DNA of 64,000 nucleotides, taken from Boswellia sacra (taxonomy: Eukaryota > Streptophyta > Magnoliopsida > Sapindales > Burseraceae). Shown here in pieces: positions 23,001 to 35,540 of the stretch. The stretch lies in NCBI GenBank assembly GCA_013180625.2, contig SNVD02011507.1:434001-498000 (forward strand), read 5' to 3'. Below the pieces are notes generated by a model. That model had not been told where the DNA came from, made no database searches, and saw only the letters and a list, made by a program, of their open reading frames with translations. Every line of letters starts with the position of its first letter. Position 1 is the first letter of the stretch. The position numbers and the translations under genes are program-made.

Positions 23001-24304
23001 ACATTCTTCATCTCTATCTAACGAACATAATTGCTTGAAGCTGAAGTCCTTAACAAGTATTTTTTTTTTTTCCTTCTCTATGCTTACCCCTTTTCGACCA
23101 ATATAATCAGCAATAGGGCCACTTGTGATTGCACCGATCATTGCACCAAAAGTCAAAATGGAACCAAAAACTGAATACTGCATGCATATAAACCAGAGGC
23201 AAAGTGAACCACTTTGGAAGTTATTCTTATGACACATTAGATATATTAAGCGTATAGAATTAGTTTATATATATTCTGGATGGATCTAATCTGCGTTGCA
23301 AGAAATTTTTGCTGTTACATTTCTGTCTATATATCGCATTATATGTACTCTTCTCGCATTTATTTAACGATTTTGATGATTTAAAAGTCAAGTAATGGAC
23401 AATGATTTCTCACTAGGGAATTGTAAATTTTAAATTGTTTTATATTGGTTATGTTGATAAACTATATATCCAACTCTGATCACTATAGACTTTTAAATAA
23501 TTTCAAAAGTCTAACCAATTCCTGGATATAGTAATTACCAAATCCTGATGTCGTGTACTTTACCAGGAATTACAGCACGGAAATGCTAAAATACCCATAC
23601 ATGGGAAGGAGCTGACTAAAGTCTGCCGTCCTGAGCTTGCCCAATTGGGAGTTCAGACTTCAGAGTATTGGCTCGGGCCCCATGAAGCTGAAGGTGAGTA
23701 CGTCACTATGGTTGCTATACTAGCTCTATATTAAATAGCGTGAGACAATTAGGAGTGCAATTTACCAGAATATTATTATAATTGTTTCATACGGATGATA
23801 GTATTTAAATTTATTCTTCTGCCCATGACTGGTAGTGTTACGTCATAATTGTCAGCACAACGTGTATAAACAAGTGCTTTCTAAATGAGAATAGAACTCA
23901 CTGACAAACCTCGGCTAGAGATAGAGATAAATCTTCCCTGATAGCAGTTTGAGTAGGTGATGAATAACCTGCCTGGAAACCAATTAAAAATTAAACAACA
24001 AAACTCCAACAAACATTCTCTTCTTAATTCTGAAAGTTTAGAGTTGGTTAGTAGCTTGCAAGTGCCTAAGACTACAAACTTTTCAGTGTAGAAAGATGTG
24101 ACTTACACAAGATCCGAATTCAAAAGAACCACACACTGCAACGAACGTGCTGAGGTAAACCATCCGTAGATTTCCTTTGCTGCTTGTTTCAGCACCAGAT
24201 CGTTCTCCTTCATCAGCTAAATTCTTCTCTCCCTGTATTAGTGGTTCCATTATGTTTTCTTCTACACTCTGGTTACCGTTCTCTACATCCTCTTTGATTG
24301 CCAT
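20073..24304 (-). CDS. ERD6-like sugar transporter (major facilitator)
   Basis: Seventeen exons on the minus strand join to 494 residues: 24304-24107, 23972-23910, 23177-23088, 22852-22793, 22674-22543, 22367-22292, 22203-22139, 22070-21978, 21885-21805, 21655-21571, 21348-21305, 21215-21153, 21062-21003, 20924-20871, 20793-20704, 20619-20505 and 20188-20073. All have GT-AG borders. The family are 12-helix monosaccharide transporters, mostly on the vacuole membrane, several acting in proton-linked glucose or hexose export; many respond to drought or cold. Visible signatures are [11 protein letters not shown] (loop 2-3), PESPRWL after helix 6, FQQFGGING in helix 7, [10 protein letters not shown] and the C-terminal [11 protein letters not shown]. 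The start at 24304 gives the acidic soluble N-terminus usual in this family. The exact paralogue is not resolved. Confidence 0.95.
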
Positions 24305-24466
24305 GCTGCAGGTTATTTAAGCTGCAAGAGGTTGTCTGTATATATGGAAATTTGGCAAGGAGAAGAAGTTGGAAGAAATTTTTTCTGGATAAAGGAAGTA
24401 AGTAAAATTGGAAGAGAAGGAATCTCTGCTCACTCTCAATCTAATTTGTGGATGACAACATTAGTA

Positions 24467-24476
24467 CTATATATAG
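24467..24476 (-). promoter_or_regulatory. candidate TATA box of the sugar transporter gene
   Basis: CTATATATAG lies 163 bp upstream of the start codon, leaving room for a 5' UTR of about 130 bases. The match to the plant TATA consensus is good, but no start site can be shown from sequence alone. Confidence 0.55.
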
Positions 24477-24479
24477 AAG

Positions 24480-27405
24480 GTGGAAAGTCTCCACAACAAT
24501 ATCCTTTTTAAAATTAATTTAAAGTTTACAACGACGGTGTGAGATTCCTTCGTGATTTCGCACGTCAAAAACTGTTGGCATTTTATACAATTTTGTATTA
24601 CCTTTTTTACTCGATTGGATCTTCATTGGCATGCACCACAAGCTCTTAAAACGATCTACTGAAAAACGTACAGTTACCGGCTCAAAGTAATGTAGTTTGT
24701 CGTTTGCATGAACATTTAAACGAGAAAAGGTGACTTAGATCACTTTAATACGGCAGAGGCTCAGTATCTTCAACCCACCATGATGTAAAAGAAGTTCTTT
24801 TAAAAAAAAATTCCTAAGACGTGTTTAATTTGTTCTTGCTGGAAAAATGTTACCGTAGACATATAATTTCTTCAAGAATGAATTGCGGATATTTTTAGCT
24901 TATTTTCTCATTATAACAACAGCTGGCTTTCGATCCATACAAGAAATATTAAATGGTGGGAGAAGTTCCTTCCGCACTTTGTTTTGTGTAGAAAATGCAA
25001 CTGGGTAAGACTGAGGGCAGCATGTAGGTCCCCAGCTATCTCTGTTTGGAGTCATCCACTTGTCTCTTGTAAGTCTGCACTTCTATTATTTTCAGTTGTC
25101 GCTGTAACAGTAGCATACAACTAATGTATATGGAAATTGCGTAGTTGCTGTTAAGGTCCATTTTGGCACCTCGCTCTGGTCCATTCCTGTGCGGGCCCTC
25201 GATTACTACAAACAATCCAAGCATACATCCACCAATTTCAACGTAGCCACCAACCTTTCTTATTTAATGTAATGTCTTTAATATTGTGGTTGAAACGCTT
25301 CGCAGTTTGCTGTGGTTTGTATTTCTATTTGACTGAAGAGTTGGAAACCGATTCTTAGTGTAAATCTGATTTTCAGCGAGGTCGAGTGACGCATGCAGCT
25401 GCAGGAGAGTTGATAAATATCCAATCAATTAGTTGAGATGGGTAATAACCGATTGAAGTAAAGGAAAGAAGTTGAAGTCGTTCCTCCTAGAGTACCAGAA
25501 ATTCAGGCGTTAAACTAAAAGTTCCTTTGACTGGAAGATCAACACTTGAAATTTGATTAGTAGCTGGACTGGACTTCTGATTTGCGTATTACATCTTTAG
25601 CTGTCACGTTCATTACTGTTAGAATTTTTACCTTCGCAGGCTCAGTTAATAGTTGAATTTACGGTAGGCAACAGCCGACAACTTGATACGTGTATACGTA
25701 CTTTGAACACAATAGTTTCGCTGTCCACGTCCAAGTCTAGTATTCGTTTACGTGATGCAATTCAAGCATCTAGTTTCAAGTTTCGTCTTAGTTTAGTGTT
25801 TGAAATTTTTATTTTTATTTATTTTTTACATCTTCTTCTTTTTATTATTAATTAGTGTAACAAGAGAGACGTGAACAGCATGTGTTCCTTCAAATAAAAA
25901 CTTCTATAATTCCTCTCTATCTCTCTCTCACTCTCAGCAGATGAGACAAAAACAAAATCAAAGAAAAAGCTGACGAAAATATCGAATAATTTAATAGAGG
26001 TAAGCTCAGTGAATTGCATCGGGCATGGTAAACTCAATAGTTAAAAAGTAGAGATGTATGCATCGGTGCTCCGAAGGACAATAATTATTTACCTTTTGAA
26101 CACGAAAGATGAGTTGTTTTGGTACCGATCAGCTCATCGCCGACCATGCGAAAATCATCATGTATGCTTATTTTGTCCGACAACAATTACAATAACAGAA
26201 AGTCATCTATACGAATCCGTTGACAGTACAATCACCTATTTATATTTTATATATACACTTTATCGTAGGTTTAGCGAAGAAAGGAAAAAATTTAGTTCAA
26301 TTACAAAAAATTAATACGGGTGATCTACGAGTGTGAGTATCGATATTGAATTAGGGTCTTCTACGCATCAAATTTATCTTATTATTTGAGAATCTATCAA
26401 CAAGTGAATTTTTATTTTTATCAATAATTAAGATGTATATTTATTCTCTCTGTTCGTTAATTTATTTTATATAACAATCAATCACATTTTATTTAAAAAA
26501 AGAGATAAAAATAAAAATAGAAAAAGGATCCTTATCCGTCCTGATTAGGTTATTTCCTTATAATTTCCAGGGTATGAGTTACCATGATGCCTCAACCTAT
26601 AGATATTAATTGCAAAAGAATATCAATATTAAAATCTACCATGGAGAAGAGCAACTTAATAGCATCTTGTGCAATAATGGATGACCCATGAAGAAAAGTC
26701 TTAAGGAAAGGAATGGACGGTAATGTCTCAAATTAAGGGTTTCGTTGCAGATTATTAAACCAGAGAATGGGAAGAAGATCAGTGCATGCCCAATTGTTAT
26801 CTTCACGATTAGAATCATTATTCTGGATCAACCAACTAACTAAGATGTAGATATCCATTTGAAGAGCGCCGGGCTAGAATACCAACTCTTTAAGTATAGA
26901 AAAAGGGGTCGGCCCACAGTACGGATACGCACTCATACATCAGCCTTTTTTTGTGGGGCAAAAAATTTGTAAACTTTGTACAAAAAAGTGTTACAGCTGC
27001 AAGCCTGCAACCTTAGCTATTTTACCAGACAAAAAAGTCATACCTCTGATTGGCCAAAGACAATGTTAAGTACAAAAATTCAACTCAATTCCATCAACTG
27101 AATCTGAACCATTGCCCTCCTCCAGGGAAAGAGAGACTTTTATTTTTTATTTTTTTCAGCAAAACTTCCAAAACCAACAAATTTCCATATTTTATTTTGT
27201 TAATTCTCCTAATCTAAGAGTACGTAACCAAACTTTATTGGTATGATTAACCATTTTGGCACCACACTAGCGGCAAAGTCAATTTCGTCCATCCGAAAAT
27301 TTTTTTTTTTTTTGTCCGTAAAGTTCAGTCAACTGAGCAGTTTTCACCGGTGATCCAAAGACATGGTCATTAAAGGCTTCTGTCATTACAATACGCGCAA
27401 CTAGA
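24480..27405. other. intergenic region between head-to-tail minus-strand genes
   Basis: Only short open frames with no family resemblance are present. The part next to 24480 is probably the sugar transporter promoter. I see no transposon ends with a convincing target duplication here. Confidence 0.5.
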
Positions 27406-27411
27406 GTTTTG

Positions 27412-27668
27412 CTAGGGTATTGTTGCTGTATCATTCAACAATTACAACAATTTTACTGTAATATATAAAAAAGGTTAACGTATATTTAAAAATTGTAATC
27501 TAACTAAAAAAAAATCGTATTTATAACTTTTACATGTTTTTTATTTATGATTTTTTTATGTTTTTTTATATATATAATTTTTATTCATTCGTTTACAATT
27601 TTTATAACGTATTTATGATTTTTACACAAATAAACAGTGACTGTACGGATACAACTACTGTACCATAG
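27412..27668. mobile_element. small AT-rich MITE-like element
   Basis: Imperfect terminal inverted repeats (CTAGGGTATTGTTGCTGTATC at the left and, read from the right end, CTATGGTACAGTAGTTGTATC) enclose about 210 bp of A/T-rich sequence. The same end type is seen at 37881-38124. A target duplication is not clear. Confidence 0.5.
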
Positions 27669-27780
27669 TTTTTTCTCACGCAACTACACTCACCGGGGCT
27701 TTCATAGTAACCACAATGCAAGACCCTTCAGCAGCAACAGGTGTTGAGTGCCAAATTCTTTCACTTACTGTAGCTTTCAC

Positions 27781-27864
27781 TTTAAAGACAATTTTTGCAA
27801 AAGAACAAACCCTACAGCACATTTAAAGACAATTTTTGCAAAAGAACAAACCCTACAGCACATT
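27781..27864. repeat. 41-bp perfect tandem duplication
   Basis: TTTAAAGACAATTTTTGC and the following bases occur twice in a row without a mismatch, which points to a recent local duplication. It lies about 430 bp downstream of the stop codon of the RKF3-type gene. Confidence 0.85.
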
Positions 27865-28291
27865 AGTAAATAGTAAATGAACACACTAGTCATAAAAACA
27901 GTATTTCAGGTGCACTACCATGGTGCGTCACACTTCATTGAAGCCGAACAGTGCACCGGAGAGGCGATAAACAATCTAAACTAGTAGTTTGCATGAAGCA
28001 AGCATAAATGTATAATTCTTTCATTCGTTTGTCAGCAATTTTTCAATTCTATAATATAAGGCAGACTCATGAAATTAATAGCTCTCATGGCTAAAAATAA
28101 TTCTATATTTCATCTGGAACTAAAAGAATCAATTTCAATTTTACATCTATATTATCTTTACAATATGGAACATGATTCAAACTTCAGGAACCATGAAAGC
28201 TAAACCAACAAATGCATCAATGTGTTCGTTTAAATACCATCAGAGACTTCACTGGACTCTGGTCAAACCATGTAATTTACAAAAGCTCTAC

Positions 28292-30196
28292 CTATCTGGA
28301 ATCAGAATTTTCCCCTTCTGCCTTGGGACCTAAAGCATGAGCATTTTCAATAAATGGCTGGTAGCCAGCAGGACTAGAGAGTGCACCTGAGCCACTGCTG
28401 CTCACAGATCTCTCAATCTCATCCATCTCAGCTAAAATAGGAATTGGTCGTTCTGGGATTGCGGGAACAGACAACTCCGTTTCCAACATTTTAACAACCT
28501 GATCCATGGTTGGCCTAGCATATAACTGAGGATGAGAACAAAGAACAGCAATCAATACATACTTCTCCAGAACTTCTGGTGTTCCCAACTCTGGCATACC
28601 ATCTTCAACAACATCCAGAGGCCTCCCACTCCGCACCAATGACCAAGCCCAGTCGGTCACAAGAGATGGTTGACCATCATCATTCATTACGAGCGCCTTT
28701 CTGCCACTCAAAAGCTCAAGAAGCACCACACCAAAACTATACACGTCACTCCTCTCTGTTAATTGCCCATACAAAGCATACTCAGGAGCAACATATCCCA
28801 TTGTCCCAGCCACCCTGGTACTCAAATGTGTCAATCCCTCAGGCGTAAACTTTGCAAGCCCAAAATCTGCCACCTTGGGCTCAAACTTCTCATCCAAGAG
28901 TATATTACTAGCTTTAATGTCCCTATGAAAGATGGTTGGTTGAGCACCATAATGCAAATAAGCCAATCCTCTCGCCGTCCCTAGAGCAATCTTCTGCCGA
29001 ATAGGCCAAGAGAGTTTACTATCCATAGAACCAAACAAATGATCATGAAGACTCCCATTTCTCATCAGATCACACACAATAATCCTCTGATGACCCTCGA
29101 ACGAAGTTGTGGCAATACAATACCCTCTCAAAGCCACAAGGTTGACATGCCGAACGCTGGCAATAACCTCCACTTCATGGGTAAAACTAGCATCACCAGC
29201 TGCAGAACAATTCTTGAATCTCTTGAAAGCAACCTCAGAGCCATCAGACAAAACCCCTTTATAAACATTACCATACCCTCCTCTTCCAATCATGTTATCC
29301 CTAGAGAAATTCCTAGTTGCTTTCTTAATCTCGTCAAATGTGAACCTAACCAAATTAGTGCTATCACTGATAGACTCCAATCCCATTACAACCTTATCAG
29401 TCATCGAGTCTCTCTTATTTTTCCTCCTTGAAATGACTTTACTTCGCCACAAAAACCAAGCTCCGCCGGAAAGCAGCAACAACCCACTACAGCAGACTAT
29501 CAGAACAACCAAAATCACAGTTTTTCTCTTCTTGCTACCATTATTTGATCCACTAAAATCAAGCAAAAACAAACACTTATCAGTCCCTTTGTCGGTGGGT
29601 CCATACTGATTGGCAAACGCCGCCGCGTAAACCGACGGATACGCCCCGCAATCCGTCAGGTTCCCAATGGATTTCACCGTCAAATACGACCCCACGGTCG
29701 ACACGCGTGTCGTACATGACGCACAAGGAGAGTTGTTTTCCAGAGACTGGTTACATGCGGATTCGACATCGGCTAACACAGATTTTGGAACTATCTTCTC
29801 AAAATCCGATCTCGTGGTGACATTCAAGCAGCCTTGAGAGATCCAGCTCGTCTCAAACCCGCAACGCGAGCGGATATCGAAATTGGGGAGGAAACTCTTG
29901 GTAATGTTCTGGTATGATTGCCAGCAAGACTCAGAGGAGTTGAGCGGAGGCACAAAATTCCCGGTAAGTTGGAGGTATTGAGACATGACGAGACGGAGGC
30001 CTTGTCGGATGTACTGACACGGCTTGTTAGTGTCCAGATTGGGAGGCTTCGAACCGGCAATCAGCTGCCCCAGAACATGAAAATCAAGCGGACATGGAAC
30101 GCTGGCATTGGTTACTTGCTGCGCCGTCGTTTTGGCAGGCAAGTCCGTTGAGGTTATTATGGACAATAAGAGGAGAAAAAAGTCGAAGCGAGACAT
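28292..30196 (-). CDS. RKF3: RKF3-type receptor-like Ser/Thr kinase with SPARK ectodomain
   Basis: This is a single open frame of 634 residues without introns, as in Arabidopsis RKF3. The order is: signal peptide (about 1-26), a Cys-rich extracellular SPARK-type domain with many N-glycosylation sites (CPLDF, CCNxS-like spacing of Cys, about 30-220), one membrane helix (about 226-250), a basic juxtamembrane part and a kinase domain (about 295-570). Kinase signatures are GRGGYGNVYKG, VAFKRF (ATP-binding Lys), HRDIKASNILL (RD type), DFGLAKF and GTMGYVAPEYALYGQLTE, all consistent with an active kinase. The protein should sit in the plasma membrane and signal from an unknown ligand. The related SPARK-I RLKs act in symbiosis; RKF3's own role is less clear. 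The Ser-rich tail could be phosphorylated. Orientation is away from the 31-44 kb transposon block. Confidence 0.94.
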   Translation of the reverse strand: MSRFDFFLLLLSIITSTDLPAKTTAQQVTNASVPCPLDFHVLGQLIAGSKPPNLDTNKPCQYIRQGLRLVMSQYLQLTGNFVPPLNSSESCWQSYQNITKSFLPNFDIRSRCGFETSWISQGCLNVTTRSDFEKIVPKSVLADVESACNQSLENNSPCASCTTRVSTVGSYLTVKSIGNLTDCGAYPSVYAAAFANQYGPTDKGTDKCLFLLDFSGSNNGSKKRKTVILVVLIVCCSGLLLLSGGAWFLWRSKVISRRKNKRDSMTDKVVMGLESISDSTNLVRFTFDEIKKATRNFSRDNMIGRGGYGNVYKGVLSDGSEVAFKRFKNCSAAGDASFTHEVEVIASVRHVNLVALRGYCIATTSFEGHQRIIVCDLMRNGSLHDHLFGSMDSKLSWPIRQKIALGTARGLAYLHYGAQPTIFHRDIKASNILLDEKFEPKVADFGLAKFTPEGLTHLSTRVAGTMGYVAPEYALYGQLTERSDVYSFGVVLLELLSGRKALVMNDDGQPSLVTDWAWSLVRSGRPLDVVEDGMPELGTPEVLEKYVLIAVLCSHPQLYARPTMDQVVKMLETELSVPAIPERPIPILAEMDEIERSVSSSGSGALSSPAGYQPFIENAHALGPKAEGENSDSR

Positions 30197-30226
30197 CTGG
30201 GAGTGGGAAGTATTAGGGTTTGTTGG

Positions 30227-30421
30227 TCATGGAAGTAGTTGGGAAGAGTTGAGGAGGGACAGGAATTGGTGCTGTGACGCATGTGGAAATTGGTTAGATG
30301 AAAATGAAGACGAAGATGAAGATGCAGATGAAGAATAAGGAGTTTGACTTGAGAGCTTCGCTTGAAAGTTGCTCAAGCTGATGAATAGGAAGTCCAGAAA
30401 TGGCGGCAGGCAGCCAGCCAC
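30227..30421 (-). promoter_or_regulatory. possible upstream open reading frame of RKF3
   Basis: A 64-codon frame starts upstream on the same strand and stops 30 bases before the kinase start codon. It is Ser-rich with no domain. It matters only if transcription starts upstream of 30421, which is not known. Confidence 0.3.
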
Positions 30422-30519
30422 TTTGACAGTTCATTTCGAGGCCATATCTGCAGCTTCCCCGAAGCAGGCTATCGCTCATCTCAATCGTATTCATATCTGT
30501 CATTTTCAAATTGTCTGTA

Positions 30520-31336
30520 CTAAATTAGCCATTTAATTATTTTCATTGACAAATATACCCCTATTTTCTTCACCTCCTTTTCTGATTCTTCCCGCTCTTT
30601 TACTTTTTTAATTTACGTTAACGTTAAGAAAAATAATAATAAAATTGAGAATAACAAAAAATTGGTGGAGTTTGCAATGACATCCTTATCTGTTGTCTGA
30701 ATAAGAGTAGTAAATGAAGAAACAGTCCTACTAGATATTGTAAAATATTGAAATTAGGAGAGATATTATTTAAAGGGGTATTTTTGTCATATAAGATATA
30801 TCTTGTACCTAATCTGATGGAAACGCTTCTACAAAGCCCCTATTCCAAGGTAATATGAAAACGTCAACGATTAACCTTGTCTTGCACATCAGTGATAAGT
30901 GACTTCCCTTCCCCTGCCGTTTGGAGAGTTCCTGGTGCTTTCCCTTCAACATTTTCTTTGTTGTGAGTAATGAATTTATTGAATAATAATTATTGATTAA
31001 ATTTTGATTTGGGTTGGTAATAAAAATCTTGAATCGAAGTTACGTGAATGATAATTGCATGATAAAGAAAGAAAGGGGGTAGGTTTAGCGCTGATGATAG
31101 TGTCATCAATGGGCCTGGAAGTCCACAAGAGGTCCCGTCATTTGATTTGTAATGTCAGATTCAATGGTCTACGAGCCTCTTTATTCAATGATCCACGAGC
31201 CCCTTTTTCAGACCGCCCTTCTTTGTTTGATATACGTAACACCAGCGAATGCTAAGGCTGAGCCATGACGGGCTCTTTTCACTTAACTTTGAAACTTTCC
31301 CTCCCACGAGATTTATGTATTTATAAATGAAAAAAA
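30520..31336. other. intergenic region upstream of RKF3
   Basis: I see no gene. It probably holds the RKF3 promoter and ends at a TIR element. Confidence 0.5.
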
Positions 31337-31671
31337 GTGGGCTGTTATTTGAGCCTCTATGAACTCTCTTAAAGCAAGCCCTTCTTTAATTAAAAAATAA
31401 TTACAAATTATAAATACATTTAAATAATACTAAAATTATCTTTTTTATATATCTTAAAATTAAATTTTTATAAAATAATTATCGTTCTTTACGTCTCTAT
31501 TCTTCTTCTCTAGGACAGCTCTTCTTATCGGAGACTACTTATGTGAGGGCTCTTCTTCTCCAGATTCCATCATCCCACAATCCATATAATCGGAGAAAGT
31601 ATGCAACTGAGAGCAAGATGTATTGCTTTATTTCTTATGTAATTTAAATGTAATTCAAGATTCGGAGGAAA

Positions 31672-31776
31672 GAAAACACCACCACTGATACTGCTGCTTC
31701 TGACACCTTGATGGTTTACTCAAACATGTTGCCCAAAACCCTTCGCGATCTCAACATGCCTAAGTATATTCAGTGA
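31672..31776 (+). pseudogene. captured coding fragment, parent unknown
   Basis: The fragment reads ENTTTDTAASDTLMVYSNML and continues PKTLRDLNMPKYIQ to a TGA. Composition and the open frame suggest a host exon carried inside the TIR element. No start codon or splice signals make a gene of it. I do not recognise the source protein. Confidence 0.4.
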
Positions 31777-31801
31777 GGCAACGTTACCTGCTCTATGTAA
31801 T

Positions 31802-31892
31802 GTTCAATTTGTAGCGACTGAACAATTGAAAATGTTCAATTCGCAGCAACTGAACAAATTGAAATTGTTCAATCCGTAGCGACTAAACGAAA
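31802..31892. repeat. ~32-bp tandem repeat, three copies
   Basis: Units follow GTTCAAT(T/C)(T/C)G(T/C)AGC(G/A)ACT(G/A)AAC, then AATTGAAA. It lies in the interior of the 31.3-32.2 kb element. Confidence 0.7.
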
Positions 31893-32236
31893 GTTTTTAA
31901 AAGAAAAATAAATCATAAAATTCAAACGAGAACTTACTTCTTCTTCGTGATTGTAATGCTAATGCTTGAATTCATTCTCCCTCTTTTCAAAATCCTTCTA
32001 TAAACATAAAACTTCATTTTTGAATATTTGAAATTAGATATTTGAACAGAATAATGGTTTACGATTGAAAAAGAAAAAAAAAAACTTAATGATATAAAGT
32101 TAGAATAGTTCCTTAAGCATACTTAAAACTAATAATGTCCTTTTTAGTCATTTATATCTTAAAAAAATTTTAATGTATTTTTTTAATTATAGAAAGGCTT
32201 AAAGAGAGATTATGAGGGCTTAAATAATAAACACAC

Positions 32237-32786
32237 ATTCAGAAAATTTTAAACACCTACAAAGTTTGGTTGAGACTAGTCGGATAGTTTTAGAGATCCT
32301 TCTTTTATTTGTTTTGGTTAGAGGTGTCAAACAAGCCACATAATTGGAATATTACATAATTATATAGTCTACATAAAATATGAAATGAAAAAATATATAT
32401 AATATTAGCACGATATGTGATAAATGTTACATAAGCACCCATATTATGTTTGAAAAATAAAATCTATCATATTATTTAGGCTTATTTGACATGTCTAGTC
32501 TTTGTTAAGAGTCATGACAATATCAATCACAAAATACTCTTCAAAGTCCAAACTCATTTATTAAAATATACTTATTATTTTAAAACTTGAATAATTCAAT
32601 TTTATGTAAATAGTTTCAAAATTAACTAAATAGAAATAGTCTAATACTATATTTAGCACAAAATTTATACGAAAATAAAACAAATTATCTATAGCCTTCA
32701 TGATTCATTAATAAAAGTATTTTTTACAAATCACTTGTTTCATCATGTTTAGAAAATTTTATTTTATAATAGTTCAAATTGATTAT
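32237..32786. other. AT-rich spacer, nothing seen
   Basis: No gene or element end is recognised between the Pack-MULE-like element and the retrotransposon relic. Confidence 0.5.
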
Positions 32787-34359
32787 TGTTGATGCACGAT
32801 TTTCACAGGGCCAGAAAGCTGGCTAGGCCTCGAGCGGATCGTCGGGTCAAAAATAAGAAAACGGTGGGGGGTGCCGACAGTGGTGTTAACGAGAACCCTC
32901 TAATGTTCTAAGTCAGTTTTCGGCATAGCGAAGTTTTTCGAGTGAGCTTTCTAGAGAAAGAAGCTCTCAAAAGTAAAGATTTCTAGAGAGGTAAGTTTAG
33001 AGAAATATACATATCTTAAGTGAAAATTAGGAGGGTTTATATAGACATCAAGAGGGGTCATTGTAGGACCCAAATAATGGGCTTCAGTAATAAGTTACTG
33101 TGTATGTATCAGATTAATTAAGGCCCAATTTTATATGACCATAACAGTAGTCTCCCTAGGCCCAAGTTAAATGATCAATCAACGTAGGGGCGACTAAATT
33201 GTTTTTGGGCAAAGGTTTTAAGAATAGGTAGGAGGGCCAAGCATTTGGTCCCATTACATGTGTAGGCTTACTCTAGTAAATTTAATTAAGGCGACCTGAA
33301 CCCTCGGTGGGCAACACAATCAAGGGAGTGAACTTACCATGCGTATAGGATCTTTTATTAATTACTGTGTGATGACTTTCTCAAGGAAAGACAATGTAAT
33401 TTCATATGGCGAAGGTGCCCTGGTGCCTGGATGGGTGAACAAGTGGTGACACTCTGTTGGCAGGTGAAAAAGTGAAAACTTTGCAAGTTTGTATGTTTGG
33501 GGGTGCATTTGCATTGTCGGACAATAATTGATTTCTGAAAGGTGGTCTCTCTAAACCTTCAAACCATGTGGGCTAAATTGATATATGCGTTTGAAATCTC
33601 AAATTCTAGATTTCCAATCGGGCTTTGCTTTGATTTATGAATGTAAGAGCCAAGTATGCGAGCGGTGACTTGCGAGCACCCAGGCGACGACCAACAAACA
33701 GTGAGCACCCAAGCAGTGAGCAGCGATCGACGAACAGGGAATCATGGTTGCATACGCACATGAGGGGAGAAGAGCCAAGATGGGCAAGCACGATTCAATT
33801 TGGTCAGGGCTGTTTTTGTAGAAATTGAAACCTTTGAATCAAGGGTCTCATTGCAAGATTTTGAAACTTGTGAACAGGGGCATCTTTGTAAATTTAGAAA
33901 CTTGTGAACAGGTGCCTCTCTGTAAAATTTTGAAACTTTTGAACAAGGGTCTCTCTGTAAGATTCTGAACTAGCTGTTGGACTCTTCCTTTTTTTTAAGG
34001 TGATAGGGGCCTGATTCAAACTTTTTGAAACATGCAAACTTTCAAGGCTTAGCAAGGGCTAAATTGAAATTATTGAAAGCATTAACTTTATTATAAGGCC
34101 CTAACACGTAAAACGAAGACTCAGGTAGCATTTATAAGGAAAAAATGAAGACTTGGGTAGGCCTTAGTGCGCAAAACGAAGACTTAGGCAACCTTTGTAA
34201 GGTAAAAACGGATATTTGGATGACATTTGTAATGACCTTTCACCCATTCTAAGCAGCAACAAATTTTGGACTTAAATTTTTTAGTATGCATATCTCCGTC
34301 CGAGTATCCAACACTTAGAAATTTTTTTTTTTTGGAAATATACAAATGTAAGAGCTTCG

Positions 34360-35215
34360 ATGCCCAGCTGCTCCTTGGTGTTTGACACCTACCTAGGGTT
34401 GGATACCTGCATGATGGACATCTACCAAGAGGTTGGACACCAAGATTGGATGTCTAACATCAAAGGGTTGGACGTCTAACTGCATGGGTACTAGATGCCA
34501 AATTAGTGCTAGAAAATGAGCACCTAGGTAACTGTATGGGGGTTAAACGCCTAGTGGGCGTTAGAATGAGAGTGCTTAGGTAATCACATGGGGGCCAAAC
34601 ACCAGGCAGGTGCTAAAAAGATAGTATCTAGATGTTGGATGCCTAGGCATTGAAAGGTTGGACGTCTAACAGCATGAGGGTTAGACTCCAGACAGGCGCT
34701 AAAAGGAGAGTGCCTAGGTGCTGGATGACTGGGCATCAAAAGGTGGATGTCTGACCGTTTGAGGTTAAACGCTTGGCATTTTGGAGGTCGATCACCAAGG
34801 TTTTGGACACACTGGCGTCAAAGGGTGGACGCCTAACCACGTAGGGGTTAGACGTCTGGCGACTCGAAGGTCGTGCACCAAGGTATTTGACACATGGGAG
34901 TCAAACGGTGGGCACCTAACCACATAAGGGTTAGAGCTCTAGTGGTCCAAGGGTCGGATGCCAAGGTGTTGGACGCATAGGTATCAAAGGGTGGATGTCT
35001 AACCATATGAGAGTTAAACGTCTAACAACTCGAGGGCTAGGCACCAAGGTGTTGGATGTATGGGCGTCAAAGGGTGGACACCTAATCACATGAGAGTCAG
35101 ACGTCTAGCGGTTTGAGGGTTAGATGCCAATATGTTAGATACATATGTATCAAATGGTGGATGTCTAACCCCACATGGGAGTTAGACATCTGACGACCCA
35201 AGGGCTTGGCACCAA
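34360..35215. repeat. 82-84 bp tandem repeat in the retrotransposon relic
   Basis: Unit landmarks are CACCAAGGTGTTGGACGCAT, GGCGTCAAAGGGTGGACG, CTAACCACATGAGGGTTAGACGTCT and CGACTCGAGGG. Five clear units start near 34794, 34876, 34961, 35041 and 35123, with more degenerate units upstream to about 34360. Many units contain the palindrome GACGTC. The period is not a multiple of three, so this is not a repeated protein. Confidence 0.8.
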
Positions 35216-35540
35216 GGTGCTGGCGGACTGGGTGCTATAGGGTTATCTTTTCATGGGTGTTAGCTCTATTTTCTATGGCATAATATAGACTATACGAATA
35301 CAAGGTATGAACACACAAGGATTAAATAAATAAAACTCATTATTTAAAGTATTTTATTGAATACATGGTTTTTTCCTTGAGAGTTATTACATTGGTTGAG
35401 GCTTCCATAATCTTATAGTGGTTAAGCAAATGGTGTTATTCCATTTTCATTAGTTCTACTCTTTTATCACCCTTGGTTGATTATCCAGGCAAGTGATAGA
35501 GGTACTCTTGGAGTTACAAATCTTGGATGAGGCTTTCGAT

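Larger units (their letters stand above)
31337..32236. mobile_element. Pack-MULE-like element carrying a gene-like fragment
   Basis: The ends are imperfect inverted repeats of about 80 bp: GTGGGCTGTTATTTGAGCC at the left and GTGTGTTTATTATTTAAGCCC read from the right. Both are followed by CTCTCTT(T)AAAGC/AAGCC and TAATTAAAAAA. The interior is GC-richer and includes an open coding-like fragment (31672-31776) and a short tandem repeat (31802-31892). I do not see a clean 9-bp target duplication, so the exact borders are uncertain. Confidence 0.55.

Noticed and set aside
28579..30338. Several plus-strand open frames over the RKF3 gene
   Set aside because: They are antisense shadows of the kinase frame with no domain similarity.
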